Below the pieces are notes generated by a model. It saw nothing but the letters and a program-made list of their open reading frames with translations. It was not told the origin of the DNA and ran no database searches. Of a stretch of 64,000 nucleotides of DNA, positions 26,823 to 35,140 are shown one piece after another. A program made the translations under genes and the position numbers. The stretch's first letter is position 1. Each line of letters opens with the position of its first letter. Source of the DNA: an uncultured Clostridia bacterium (GTDB lineage Bacteria; Bacillota; Clostridia; TANB77; CAG-508); assembly GCA_934120315.1 (NCBI GenBank), contig CAKOTX010000005.1, forward strand, positions 1 through 64,000, written 5' to 3'.

Positions 26823-27194
26823 TTATTTTCTTTTGCACCTCCAAGCAAAACCTGCCATACTTCCTGATATTACAGAGATAACTATACAAACTGCAACAAG
26901 TACAGCTATCGGTCTATTAGCCTTTACTCCTGTCTGAAAATAGATTATACATTGTAATAACACCATTACGCTTGTAAAGAAAATTAAACGAACAATTAAT
27001 TCTTCTTTGTTAATCTCTTTTATTAAACAATATGCTGTTTCAAATATTTTCCAGAACAAAGTAATACTTAAAAATACCGCAACTGTTCTTACATCAACAT
27101 TATTAGCAAGTCCATCAAGAGTTTTATACCATAACCCTAAAGCTACTCCTGAAATCAACGCCAGCACAAGAGATACAAACTCACTTTTTTTCAT
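26823..27194 (-). CDS. Small membrane protein, unknown function, 123 aa
   Basis: Starts at the ATG at 27194 with GGAGGT about 11 nt upstream; an in-frame TTG at 27212 is less likely. Four predicted membrane helices: about 6-24, 36-56, 68-90 and 96-117, with a basic C-terminus (RCKRK). No family recognised. Its promoter overlaps a perfect 13-bp inverted repeat, suggesting a dedicated regulator. Confidence 0.65.
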   Translation of the reverse strand: MKKSEFVSLVLALISGVALGLWYKTLDGLANNVDVRTVAVFLSITLFWKIFETAYCLIKEINKEELIVRLIFFTSVMVLLQCIIYFQTGVKANRPIAVLVAVCIVISVISGSMAGFAWRCKRK

Positions 27195-27251
27195 TTTTCT
27201 TCTTACCTCCAATAATTATTGTTTGATAATGCGAGATTTTTACAAGTCATT

Positions 27252-27288
27252 ATTATAGCACTTGTAAATTGTAAATACAAGTGCTATA
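27252..27288 (-). promoter_or_regulatory. Promoter with 13-bp inverted repeat operator
   Basis: TTGTAT (27275-27280), 17-nt spacer, TATAAT (27252-27257). A perfect inverted repeat with 13-bp arms (27254-27266 and 27276-27288, loop 9 nt, core GCACTTGTA) covers the whole spacer and both boxes. Confidence 0.65.
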
Positions 27289-27371
27289 CAAAAAAATTTT
27301 ACTATTTACTCATTCTATCATATTACATTTTTATACAATAAAAAATAAAGATATAAAAGTACTTAAAAATA

Positions 27372-27400
27372 TTGAAAAAAGTAACAAAAAATAATAAAAT
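27372..27400 (+). promoter_or_regulatory. Promoter of the histidine phosphatase gene
   Basis: TTGAAA (27372-27377), 17-nt spacer, TAAAAT (27395-27400). Confidence 0.6.
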
Positions 27401-27441
27401 CAAATCAAACTATTTAAATTATTATAATTGGAGGAATGAAT

Positions 27442-27969
27442 ATGGCAAAATTCTATTTAATTAGGCATGGTGAACCAGATTACACATATGGAGACACACA
27501 TGGTTTTATAGGCCATGGACATGATTTGGCACCATTAAAACAAGATAAAATAAAATATGTTATAGAAACTTCAAAAGACCCTCGCTTAAAAAATGCTCAA
27601 ATTATTGTGTCTTCTCCATATACAAGAGCATTACAAACAGCTAGCATAATTTCTAAAGAAACTGGTCTTGATATTGTTATAGAACCAGATATACGAGAAT
27701 GGCAACCTGATCTTACTTATCAATATAAAAGCAGTGATGAATTAAAAATTTATTATAAAGATTATATTGAAAATAATGGAGTTTATCCAAAGAACGAAAA
27801 ACGAAACTGGGAAACAAAAGAACAATTAAAAACTAGAATTATGTCTATTATCAATAAATATAAAAATGAATATGATACAATAATTGTAGTTGCTCATAAA
27901 ATAGCTTTTCAATCTATTTGTGATTGTGGTGATATGAAACCTGCTGAAATATTTGAAACTACTTTTTAA
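27442..27969 (+). CDS. Histidine phosphatase family protein (PGM-like)
   Basis: 175 residues from the ATG at 27442, 7 nt after GGAGG (the ATG 6 nt earlier is too close to the ribosome site). Catalytic N-terminal motif LIRHGEPD with the phospho-accepting His, the SSPYTRALQTA substrate loop and the second His in VVAHKIAFQS. The usual SHG in the last motif is replaced by AHK, so activity or specificity may differ. Substrate unknown; cytosolic. Single-gene unit with its own promoter and terminator. Confidence 0.88.
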   Translation: MAKFYLIRHGEPDYTYGDTHGFIGHGHDLAPLKQDKIKYVIETSKDPRLKNAQIIVSSPYTRALQTASIISKETGLDIVIEPDIREWQPDLTYQYKSSDELKIYYKDYIENNGVYPKNEKRNWETKEQLKTRIMSIINKYKNEYDTIIVVAHKIAFQSICDCGDMKPAEIFETTF

Positions 27970-27994
27970 TTTCACTTGAAAAAATATTCATAAG

Positions 27995-28028
27995 AATAGG
28001 ACCTATAAATTTATATATAGGTCCTATT
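27995..28028. terminator. Bidirectional terminator
   Basis: 13-bp perfect stem AATAGGACCTATA / TATAGGTCCTATT, between the phosphatase gene and the 22-codon ORF. Confidence 0.7.
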
Positions 28029-28030
28029 TC

Positions 28031-28099
28031 TTATATAAAATTGATATATATATCATCTAGTTTTTTCTTGGTGCACTCTGCTAGTGTTAATTTTTTCAT
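28031..28099 (-). CDS. Possible 22-aa peptide ORF
   Basis: ATG at 28099 with AAAGGAG 5 nt upstream, stop TAA at 28031-28033, terminator hairpin directly after. The product MKKLTLAECTKKKLDDIYIN(FI) is basic and helical. It lies downstream of the terminator of the retroelement-target-like gene. It could be a real small peptide or a remnant of a longer gene. Confidence 0.4.
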   Translation of the reverse strand: MKKLTLAECTKKKLDDIYINFI

Positions 28100-28117
28100 T
28101 TTACTCCTTTCCTGCAC

Positions 28118-28159
28118 ACAAAAAATATAGTGTGCTTTTTATATTTCACACACTATATT
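28118..28159 (-). terminator. Terminator of the variable surface protein gene
   Basis: 11-bp perfect stem AATATAGTGTG / CACACTATATT, 14-nt loop, six Ts on the minus strand. About 110 nt after the stop codon at 28270. Confidence 0.7.
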
Positions 28160-28225
28160 CTACATCCTCTGCAATTCAAATTTTTGTTTTTGAATTTACA
28201 CAGTTAAATTTTAACACTCCTTATT

Positions 28226-28265
28226 CGAGCTCCTTTTAGTGTATCGCTACACAGGACTCAGAGCT
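28226..28265 (-). other. Hairpin/cruciform downstream of the variable region
   Basis: Perfect stem GTGTA-GCGA-TACAC (28239-28252), with outer arms AGCTCCT / AGGA...AGCT, begins about 20 nt after the stop codon. Diversity-generating retroelements have a short tetraloop hairpin just downstream of the variable region that promotes retrohoming. There is no T-run, so it is not a terminator. Confidence 0.55.
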
Positions 28266-28269
28266 ACTT

Positions 28270-29781
28270 TTAATAAAGTACGCACCTAAAACCGAAGTCG
28301 CTGCTGATGGCATCGGTCATACAGCTGTAGTTGTGGTTAGAAGCTGGAAAAACACTGCCCGAAGAGTCGTAAATACCTCCTCGAGGGGCACAAGGGCCGC
28401 TGGTGGAAGCAGCATATTCGAGTGTCCATTCATATTCATTTCCTGCTAAATCATATATTCCCATTTTACTAAAACTTTCACTTGCTCCTGTTGATAATAA
28501 TATTATTTCACTTGAAGTTCTTGATTTTTCTGTTGCTGTTGTCCAACTCTTACCATAGTCGCTTGAATATTTTAAATTTGCATTTGTTATACTCCATGCA
28601 TTATTACTATAATTTCCCCAGCTTGTACTATCTGTTTTTAAATCTGCTTGGCTTGTTCCTTTTGTCTCTAAATATTTCATTACCAAATCCCATTGTACTC
28701 CAAATAGTAAGCTTGTTGTTCTATCTCCTGATTCCATTTTGGTAGTTGCTAATGTCTGGGCTTGGCTACATGTTACATAATTATATGGATATACATTTTG
28801 TTTTATTACTGGTGTTTCTGTTGGTGCAGTTGATGAAGAACCAGAAGTTCTTGCTGTATCTGTTCCGGTTTCATATTTTCCAATATAAAATCCTCCATTT
28901 TGATATACGCTCTTTAACATTTTTTGTTTTAATTGAGTGTATTGTTCACTTGTTAATCCTGTTGCTGCATCTGAACAATATTTATCTTCCCTTCCTGATT
29001 GTCTGTAATCATTTGTATATGTGTGTAAATCTGTCTCGATTGCTGTATATTCAGATTCTGTAAATTCTGTTACTTCTAATCCTGCCGTTGGATATACTTC
29101 TGTTGTTTTTGGCACTTCTACCCATACATATTGGTTCCCTTTGCTATCTTGGATTGTTAGTCCATTATCTAATGTTGTTCCAGATACTTGTCTAAATCCT
29201 TTTGGCAAGTATGTTCCTTCTGTTGTTGTAGCACTTGATACTGTTTGAGAGCCTCCATTATTCTCTTCTCCAGGTTGCTTTGGTTCTGCTGTTACAGTTA
29301 CTCCTATATCTGCTTTTACATTCTCTTTAGTTTCATCTACTGGTGTTCTTAACATTTTTACTGATACTGTTAATATTGTTTCTTCTTGGGCTTTTAATGT
29401 TGTTTTATCTAAACTACATATTACCTCAAAATAATCATCGTTCGAACATGTAGCTTCTGCTTTTAAGTCTGCTGATAATTCTGCACTTTTATTTTTTACT
29501 GTATATTTTGCAGTTGCTGTCTCTCCTCTAGTTATTAATTTTGTTACAGTTATTGTTCCTTTTGTCTTTACTTTCTCATCTATTGTAGCTACTGTTGTTC
29601 CATCTCCGCTTGTTGTTGGTGTTCCTATAAATTCCACTACAAAGTTACTTTGACTTCCTTCTGCTTTTCCTGTTCCACTAATATTCAATTCTGTATTAGT
29701 TATTACAGCATATGCTACTGCTACTAGTATTATTGCTAGCACTAATACTCCGCCAATTATTTTGGCATTTGCTCTTCTCAT
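28270..29781 (-). CDS. Surface protein with FGE/C-type-lectin domain, candidate retroelement target
   Basis: 503 residues. A signal-anchor (about 8-29, VLVLAIILVAVAYAVIT) is followed by beta-rich domains (about 30-180), a Gly/Asn linker and a C-terminal formylglycine-generating-enzyme-like C-type lectin domain (WVEVPKTTEVYPTAG; GGFYIGKYETG; GIYDLAGNEYEWT; final GFRCVLY). Residues 457-496 (28294-28413) differ sharply in base usage: 66 of 120 bases are G or C and 35 of 40 codons end in C or T, in a gene otherwise rich in A/T-ending codons. This is what adenine mutagenesis of AAY codons produces. It is probably an extracellular ligand-binding protein. No reverse transcriptase lies in the window. 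GAAAGGGG precedes the ATG. Confidence 0.82.
   Translation of the reverse strand: MRRANAKIIGGVLVLAIILVAVAYAVITNTELNISGTGKAEGSQSNFVVEFIGTPTTSGDGTTVATIDEKVKTKGTITVTKLITRGETATAKYTVKNKSAELSADLKAEATCSNDDYFEVICSLDKTTLKAQEETILTVSVKMLRTPVDETKENVKADIGVTVTAEPKQPGEENNGGSQTVSSATTTEGTYLPKGFRQVSGTTLDNGLTIQDSKGNQYVWVEVPKTTEVYPTAGLEVTEFTESEYTAIETDLHTYTNDYRQSGREDKYCSDAATGLTSEQYTQLKQKMLKSVYQNGGFYIGKYETGTDTARTSGSSSTAPTETPVIKQNVYPYNYVTCSQAQTLATTKMESGDRTTSLLFGVQWDLVMKYLETKGTSQADLKTDSTSWGNYSNNAWSITNANLKYSSDYGKSWTTATEKSRTSSEIILLSTGASESFSKMGIYDLAGNEYEWTLEYAASTSGPCAPRGGIYDSSGSVFPASNHNYSCMTDAISSDFGFRCVLY
28294..28413 (-). repeat. Candidate DGR variable region (VR)
   Basis: Last 40 codons before GFRCVLY. GC is 55% by hand count against about 30% around it, and codons are almost all NNC/NNT, including runs such as TCCACCAGCGGC and GCCATCAGCAGCGAC. 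The position, at the 3' end of an FGE/C-type-lectin fold, matches VRs of known diversity-generating retroelements. The template repeat was not found in this window. Confidence 0.65.
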
Positions 29782-29857
29782 TTGATTTTTCCCCTTTCTT
29801 TTTGCTTGGCTATCTTAAGTATTTTTCTCTGATAGCTAACTTTTTAATTACAATTTC

Positions 29858-29886
29858 AGTATATTATATTCAATTGTATTTGTCTA
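29858..29886 (-). promoter_or_regulatory. Promoter of the variable surface protein gene
   Basis: TAGACA (29881-29886), 17-nt spacer, TATACT (29858-29863). Confidence 0.6.
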
Positions 29887-29917
29887 GTATTTTTAAAACT
29901 TTTCAACCCAAAAAATA

Positions 29918-29946
29918 TTGCACATTTGTTTCATTTAGTATATAAT
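29918..29946 (+). promoter_or_regulatory. Promoter of the DUF1064 gene
   Basis: TTGCAC (29918-29923), 17-nt spacer, TATAAT (29941-29946), 33 nt upstream of the start. Confidence 0.7.
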
Positions 29947-29978
29947 ACTTTTAAATTCAAAAGAAAGGGTACTTAAAA

Positions 29979-30329
29979 ATGGAACATTGGAGTATTGATG
30001 ATTACAAAAATTTTACAAACAGTAAAATAAAGAAAACAAAATATAGAGCAAATAAAACATCTATTGATGGGCACACATTTGATAGTCAAAAAGAAGCAGA
30101 TTATTATTGTCAATTAAAATTAAGATTGCAAGCAAAAGAAATCAATGGATTTTGCTTACAGCCTACATTTATGTTAGCACCTGGCTTAAAATATAAAGCA
30201 GATTTTATTGTATTTAACTCTGACAATAGTTATGACGTAATAGATGTAAAAGGTGTAAGAACTAAAGAATATATCACAAAAAAGAAAGTTTTCGAAGATA
30301 AATATAATATGAAAATAATAGAAATTTAA
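29979..30329 (+). CDS. DUF1064 protein, predicted nuclease fold
   Basis: 116 residues. KYRANKTSIDGHTFDSQKEADYY, then LQPTF, KYKADFIV and YDVIDVKGV: the E...D...DxK arrangement is that of a PD-(D/E)xK-type nuclease, and this layout is typical of DUF1064, a family frequent in phage genomes and thought to act as a Holliday-junction or structure-specific endonuclease. It stands alone, with no other phage gene nearby, so it may be a domesticated or left-over element. AAAGGG lies upstream of the ATG. Confidence 0.85.
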   Translation: MEHWSIDDYKNFTNSKIKKTKYRANKTSIDGHTFDSQKEADYYCQLKLRLQAKEINGFCLQPTFMLAPGLKYKADFIVFNSDNSYDVIDVKGVRTKEYITKKKVFEDKYNMKIIEI

Positions 30330-30366
30330 AAGGATGTCTCTTAAATTAGAAACATCCTTATTATTT
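30330..30366. terminator. Bidirectional terminator
   Basis: AAGGATGT / ACATCCTT stem (30330-30359) followed by a T-rich tract, between convergent genes. Confidence 0.75.
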
Positions 30367-30373
30367 TTTTTAA

Positions 30374-31087
30374 TTATTTTTCAACCGCATTTGCTTCATC
30401 TAAAATTTCTGTCTTTTCTTGTTCAGAAATAAAATTGTATTTTACCATTTTATCTAAAACCTGTTCTTGTCTTTGTTTTGCTAAATCTAAATGTTTAGTA
30501 GGACAATATGCTGACGGAGCATTTGGAATTCCTGCTAACATACTTGCTTCATTTCTATTCATATCTTTAGGCTCTTTATTATAGTAACCTTCTGATGCTT
30601 CTTTTACGCAATAATATCCATCTCCAAAATAACTCGTATTTACATATAATTCTAATATTGTGTCTTTATCACAATTTTTTTCAATCTCACATGCCATAAA
30701 AATTTCTGCTATTTTTCTTAATGCTGATTTTTCCTGTGTAAAATAAATATTTTTAGCTAATTGCTGTGTAATTGTACTTCCACCTTCTCGTAATTCCATA
30801 TTTTTAACATTAACAAAAACGGCTCTTGCTAAAGCTATTGGATCTATTGCACCATGGTTGTAAAATCTTCTGTCTTCTACTGCAACTACTGCATCCAAAT
30901 AAAATTCAGGTAAATCATTTAGTTCTGTATAGTTTTCTTCTGCTTTAATTTCTGATACTTTATCTGCTACACTTATTTCATTTAGTGCAGTTTTATACAT
31001 TTCATATCCTTTATAAGTTAAAATCACACCTGCAAATATAATTACTAATATTACTGCCATTATTACTCTTTTTATAAATTTCAACAT
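30374..31087 (-). CDS. Monofunctional peptidoglycan glycosyltransferase (GT51)
   Basis: 237 residues: membrane anchor (about 8-28) and a GT51 domain with the catalytic Glu in AVVAVEDRRFYNHGAID, then EGGSTITQQLAKN, a third motif around RKIAEIFMACEIE and the YVNTSYFGDGYYCVKEA segment. There is no transpeptidase domain, so it is of the MtgA class and polymerises lipid II into glycan strands outside the membrane. The start ATG at 31087 has GGGTGAT upstream. Flanked upstream by the XRE gene; a shared promoter is possible. Confidence 0.92.
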   Translation of the reverse strand: MLKFIKRVIMAVILVIIFAGVILTYKGYEMYKTALNEISVADKVSEIKAEENYTELNDLPEFYLDAVVAVEDRRFYNHGAIDPIALARAVFVNVKNMELREGGSTITQQLAKNIYFTQEKSALRKIAEIFMACEIEKNCDKDTILELYVNTSYFGDGYYCVKEASEGYYNKEPKDMNRNEASMLAGIPNAPSAYCPTKHLDLAKQRQEQVLDKMVKYNFISEQEKTEILDEANAVEK

Positions 31088-31141
31088 ACTATCACCCTAT
31101 TTTCATTTTACATTTGCAATGTGACTAAAAAATGACTTTTT

Positions 31142-31345
31142 CTACTTTTTTTCGTAATCTAATATATCTCCTGGAGTACACTCTAACACTTCACAAATCT
31201 TATCTAATGTAGAAAATCTAATTGCTTTTCCTTTGTTTGTCTTTAAAATTGATAGATTGGCTGCAGTTATTCCCACCTTTTCTGCAAGTTCTTGAGAAGA
31301 TATTTTTCTTTTTGCCATCATTACATCTAAATTTACAATAATCAT
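31142..31345 (-). CDS. XRE-family transcriptional regulator, 67 aa
   Basis: A single Cro/C1-type helix-turn-helix domain: MAKRKISSQELAEKVGITA, NLSILKTNKGKAIRFSTLD, then ICEVLECTPGDILDYE. This compact class (YozG/DUF739-like) is usually encoded beside a DUF2975 membrane protein, as here (13 nt upstream). The pair is thought to sense an unknown signal, with the membrane protein controlling the regulator. GGAGG lies 7 nt before the ATG. Confidence 0.92.
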   Translation of the reverse strand: MIIVNLDVMMAKRKISSQELAEKVGITAANLSILKTNKGKAIRFSTLDKICEVLECTPGDILDYEKK

Positions 31346-31357
31346 ATCATAGCCTCC

Positions 31358-31825
31358 TTATATCGTCAACTCATTTTCTTCTTTATATTCTGTTGCTTGT
31401 TTTATTAGTTCAGCTAAGATGTAGAATGCAATTGCAACTCCTGCAAATAGAATTATCATAAATGCTAATCCTAGTACTATAACTACATCTGCACCTTTTG
31501 CTAAAAATATTGTATATAATAAATCTATTGTCCAAAGCACTGTTTCTACTAAAGAAGCTATACCTGATATTCTCAACCTTTTTACATTTTCCATGCAAAA
31601 TGGATTTTTGTTTTTTAGCGAGTCAAATTGGCCTATAAATTGGCGAACTATTACTAACAAAGCTATTCCATTTGGGTATATTACAAATGCTGATGCATTA
31701 AACCTTAATCCTACCATTTGTAATAAAAATGGTAATATAATCAGTACTGCTATTCCTCCCCAAAAACATATCTGTAAAAATATTTTTAAAATCTTTCCTA
31801 TTCCTTTTTCTCCTAGAATTTCCAT
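31358..31825 (-). CDS. DUF2975 membrane protein
   Basis: 155 residues from the ATG at 31825 with AGGAGG upstream. Four membrane helices (about 12-35, 45-65, 88-112, 118-142). The paired architecture with the XRE regulator downstream supports the DUF2975 assignment. Function unknown; the protein presumably acts with the regulator. It is transcribed after the DUF4173-like gene, which ends 10 nt upstream. Confidence 0.82.
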   Translation of the reverse strand: MEILGEKGIGKILKIFLQICFWGGIAVLIILPFLLQMVGLRFNASAFVIYPNGIALLVIVRQFIGQFDSLKNKNPFCMENVKRLRISGIASLVETVLWTIDLLYTIFLAKGADVVIVLGLAFMIILFAGVAIAFYILAELIKQATEYKEENELTI

Positions 31826-31835
31826 ATATATCCTC

Positions 31836-33284
31836 CTAATTATATCTAAATTTTTCAAGAACTTTTTTGGCTTTCAATCTTGATAAATTAAATTCTGCTA
31901 AAGTATGCTTTTCATTTAATTCATCTCTCTTAGTTGCTAGATAATTATCTAATTTATTATTTAATACCAAAGATCGATCTGGATAATCATCATCACTTGT
32001 ATATTTAAATTTTGTATCATGCAATCTCATCAATTGTTCAATTGTGTCTGTATTATCTAGTCTTTTTAAATAATCCACATCAATTTTTCCTGTTTCTATA
32101 TATCTATCAATATTGTTTTTGGCAATTATATAATCAATATTTATAAAATTAACCAAGCAATACATTGAAACTACTATAATAAAATATACTTTCATCAAAT
32201 TTATATTTTCTTTTAATATATACATTGCTGTTGGAATTAATAAAATCATTTCTGTTATTAATGTAAAATCAACCAATATACGTAATCTTGTGTTGCCATA
32301 ATTTTGTTGATATATTGTCATTCTTGCAAATGATGAAATTATAATTATTAATGTGAATATTAACATCATTATACATATTATTTTCTTGTATTGTGTTTGC
32401 TTTTGAGTTTCTTTTAAATTTTTATCAGTAGCTTTTAAAATCATTACAATATTAATTAATGATACTACCATCAATTGGAAAAATCCTTGTCTTGCATAAC
32501 TTGAATATTTGATATTTTCTATTGTAAATAGTGATTTTATTTGTATAAAACAGAATAGCAAATATATTACGTTTAACGCAGTTATCATCATATATATTGT
32601 AAATCCATCTTTCTTTTTTGGCTCTTCTTCATCAAATTCTTTTAATCCATTGTCTTTATCTAGCATATTCATAAAAAATCCTGCAAAATAAAAGAATGGA
32701 ATAATAATACTAAAGAATTTTTTTACTAATTCTGGTATGCTAAATATATATAAGTTATTAAATATATCTCCAAATAGATTTGCAAATTCTGAATCTGCAG
32801 AACTTAATAGTGCAATTACAATTAAAGCAATTATAATTGTAAAAAATACTGCTTTTACAATATTGTGTTTTTCTTTTGAACCTTCTTCTTTTTCTTTCGT
32901 AAATATTAAATTTATTCCTTTTTTAACAACTTCTCCTATATAATTAATTGGTTGAATTAGCATCAAGATTATTTTAAATATCATTGATTTACCTTGATTA
33001 TTTGAAGTTGCTGTTATTATCATAATTACATATAAAAGTGGTATTACAATCATATTTATAATTTTAAATACTGTATTATCAAATATAAAATATGTAATAG
33101 ATAATAAAATGATTAGTATTGAAATTAATAATGCCTTTTTATTTTCGATTTTTCCTTTTAATAATCTGAATGTTATGTACAACACTGGTAGTACAAATAA
33201 TATTGCTGACAATCCTACATTTTGATTTTTAAATAAGATTGACTGCCATATAGCCAAAAATAATGCTCCTATCAATAATTCCAT
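31836..33284 (-). CDS. DUF4173/DUF4153-like multi-spanning membrane protein
   Basis: 482 residues from the ATG at 33284 with AAAGGAGG upstream. About 12 hydrophobic helices fill residues 1-390, followed by a soluble tail of about 90 residues (IDVDYLKRLDNTDTIEQLMR...). The arrangement, with QNVGLSAILFVLPVLY near the N-terminus, fits DUF4173. Function is unknown; no catalytic motif was seen. It heads a likely operon with the DUF2975 and XRE genes (10- and 12-nt gaps). Confidence 0.8.
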   Translation of the reverse strand: MELLIGALFLAIWQSILFKNQNVGLSAILFVLPVLYITFRLLKGKIENKKALLISILIILLSITYFIFDNTVFKIINMIVIPLLYVIMIITATSNNQGKSMIFKIILMLIQPINYIGEVVKKGINLIFTKEKEEGSKEKHNIVKAVFFTIIIALIVIALLSSADSEFANLFGDIFNNLYIFSIPELVKKFFSIIIPFFYFAGFFMNMLDKDNGLKEFDEEEPKKKDGFTIYMMITALNVIYLLFCFIQIKSLFTIENIKYSSYARQGFFQLMVVSLINIVMILKATDKNLKETQKQTQYKKIICIMMLIFTLIIIISSFARMTIYQQNYGNTRLRILVDFTLITEMILLIPTAMYILKENINLMKVYFIIVVSMYCLVNFINIDYIIAKNNIDRYIETGKIDVDYLKRLDNTDTIEQLMRLHDTKFKYTSDDDYPDRSLVLNNKLDNYLATKRDELNEKHTLAEFNLSRLKAKKVLEKFRYN

Positions 33285-33364
33285 ACGAATTTCCTCCTTT
33301 GATATGAGCATTATATTATTTGTTTTATTATTTGTCAATACTTTTTTATTGTTTTTCAATATTT

Positions 33365-34177
33365 TTATTGTTTATCAAATCTTTTTACTGGTATAAAATT
33401 TTCTGCAAATTTATATTTATCCCTATTATAAATATAGAAATAACCTAATACAGAAAATACAACTGCACCTATAAAGTTTACAATTAAATCTTTCATTGTG
33501 TCTATTAATCCTATATCCAAATATCCACCATCTATATCTGTTTCGACTACTTCTCCATTTTGATTACTATATATAGCTGTTTTAAATATATTATCTACTA
33601 TCACAGCTTTATTTTTTCCTTCTGGTTCTAATTCTACTGTTGATATTGTTTGCACAATTCTATCTTTTTGCATATCATATTTAAAAATCTGGTCTGCACC
33701 GAACTCGAAAAATTCCCAAAGTACTCCTATTGTCATGGAAAAGCAAAATGCTACTAAAGCTACAAATACAGGTGATAATTTAATATGAAATTTTTCTGAA
33801 TTGTTTAATATATCAATTAACGAAAACCCTATTGCAGCACATAAAAATCCATTTAATGTATGCAATATTGTATCCCAATAAGGAATATTTCCATAAAAAT
33901 TATTTATTTCTCCTAATATTTCTGCTGAAAATATAAATAAAAATATTATAGTTTCCATTACATTTGGAATATCTATATTTAATTTTGCATTAATCCAAAA
34001 TGGTATTAAAAATAGAATTAATGTTAATCCACATAAAAATACACTGCTAAAGTCTTTTCTTATAAAACTTGTTATCATTGTTAATATTACAAATGCTCTT
34101 AAAACTAAATACCAAATTAAACTTGATTTTTTGTTTTCTTTATATAAAGCTTTTATTTTTTCTGTATGTTTTGACAT
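33365..34177 (-). CDS. Membrane protein, DUF2238/YjdF-like
   Basis: 270 residues from the ATG at 34177 (8 nt after AGGAGG; the ATG two codons earlier is too close). About seven membrane helices. Conserved features include YWDTILHTLNGFLCAAIGFSL, TIGVLWEFFEFGADQ and IGLIDTMKDLIVNFIGAVVF, which match the histidine/aspartate-bearing motifs of the DUF2238/YjdF family. The role is unknown. The gap to the next gene upstream is about 100 nt and contains that gene's terminator. Confidence 0.8.
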   Translation of the reverse strand: MSKHTEKIKALYKENKKSSLIWYLVLRAFVILTMITSFIRKDFSSVFLCGLTLILFLIPFWINAKLNIDIPNVMETIIFLFIFSAEILGEINNFYGNIPYWDTILHTLNGFLCAAIGFSLIDILNNSEKFHIKLSPVFVALVAFCFSMTIGVLWEFFEFGADQIFKYDMQKDRIVQTISTVELEPEGKNKAVIVDNIFKTAIYSNQNGEVVETDIDGGYLDIGLIDTMKDLIVNFIGAVVFSVLGYFYIYNRDKYKFAENFIPVKRFDKQ

Positions 34178-34239
34178 CTTCATCTCCTCCTAAAAGCATT
34201 TTATCATTGATTACTTATAATTGCAATAAAATAACAAAT

Positions 34240-34271
34240 AAAAAAAGGTGGCCTGTACTTGCAGGTCCACC
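34240..34271 (-). terminator. Terminator of the cell-wall hydrolase gene
   Basis: GGTGG-CCTG stem with CAGG-CCACC (34247-34271), followed by seven Ts on the minus strand. Confidence 0.85.
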
Positions 34272-34280
34272 TCAGAGTGC

Positions 34281-35105
34281 TTATTTATCCCACACCTTAT
34301 AAAAGACATGGTTACCAATCTGCACTTTACATTTGATGTTTGCTCTTTCAGCTAAAGCAGCTTCAGAGCAAGCATTGGGATTGTAGAAGTACTTAGCTCC
34401 TCCAGCAGCATACACTTCTGGATCAAGTCCAAGTCTCACAGCTTCTTCCCACAGAAGCTGCTCAGTCGGGTCCTCACCATTAAGAGCTCTTTCAGTTGCT
34501 CTAATAGTTCTCTCCGGAACATCCTCATAATAAAGGACATACGGATTGCTGGTCATGATGTAAATTTCACCATTATGAACTGAGGAAAAACCATTGTTCA
34601 TGACCTGGTAGAAATCTCCATCTGCACGGAACTCTGGGCTGTATTGCCGATGGATAATGGTAGCTGCTACTGCAACCTGCCCAATCTCATCTTCCAGACC
34701 AGATTCTGCATAGGTCAATCGGCATCGGTCCTGAAACTCTTTAGTTTCAGAATCATATTGCTGTACTTCTTCATATGCAGTTTCTTCTGCTTCAGACTCA
34801 ATCTCAGGCTCTGCTTCCACTTCTACATCAGCTTCATCCTCAGGCTCTGCGGCTTCAGTTTCAACTGGCTCTGTTTCAAGATTTACTGCAGTTGCATAAG
34901 TAACATTTACATTAATAGTCTTTCTTCGTCCAACACCTTTAATCTGAGTTACCTCTTTTGTAGTTTCTTCACCATCTTTAAAGGACAACTGCGGTCCAAA
35001 CAAATATAGAGAAAATATAACTCCAATCAAGATTGCTCCAATTACCTCAATAGCATTAATAAAACTTCTGACTCGCCGAACTTTTGCATAATTGCTTTTA
35101 CGCAT
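34281..35105 (-). CDS. Membrane-anchored SleB-like cell wall hydrolase
   Basis: 274 residues: short basic tail, membrane helix (about 18-38), a linker very rich in Glu (about 80-118), and a hydrolase domain (about 120-274) with RLTYAESGLEDEIGQVAVAATIIHR, SSVHNGEIY and GGAKYFYNPNACSEAA. The A/Y-E-S/A-G plus YFYNP pattern resembles the SleB/CwlJ Hydrolase_2 fold, whose catalytic Glu follows the same helix. Codon and base use are clearly more GC-rich than in flanking genes, suggesting a separate origin. The promoter at 35141-35169 overlaps a long inverted repeat. Single gene with terminator. Confidence 0.82.
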   Translation of the reverse strand: MRKSNYAKVRRVRSFINAIEVIGAILIGVIFSLYLFGPQLSFKDGEETTKEVTQIKGVGRRKTINVNVTYATAVNLETEPVETEAAEPEDEADVEVEAEPEIESEAEETAYEEVQQYDSETKEFQDRCRLTYAESGLEDEIGQVAVAATIIHRQYSPEFRADGDFYQVMNNGFSSVHNGEIYIMTSNPYVLYYEDVPERTIRATERALNGEDPTEQLLWEEAVRLGLDPEVYAAGGAKYFYNPNACSEAALAERANIKCKVQIGNHVFYKVWDK

Positions 35106-35140
35106 TTATAGCACTCCTTTTATAAAATTTATATAAATCA

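Noticed and set aside
28031..29781. Complete diversity-generating retroelement in the window
   Set aside because: No reverse transcriptase, Avd-like gene or template repeat was found on either strand; only the target-side features are present.
29979..30329. Prophage remnant suggested by DUF1064
   Set aside because: No capsid, integrase, terminase or other phage gene, and no attachment repeats, lie around it.
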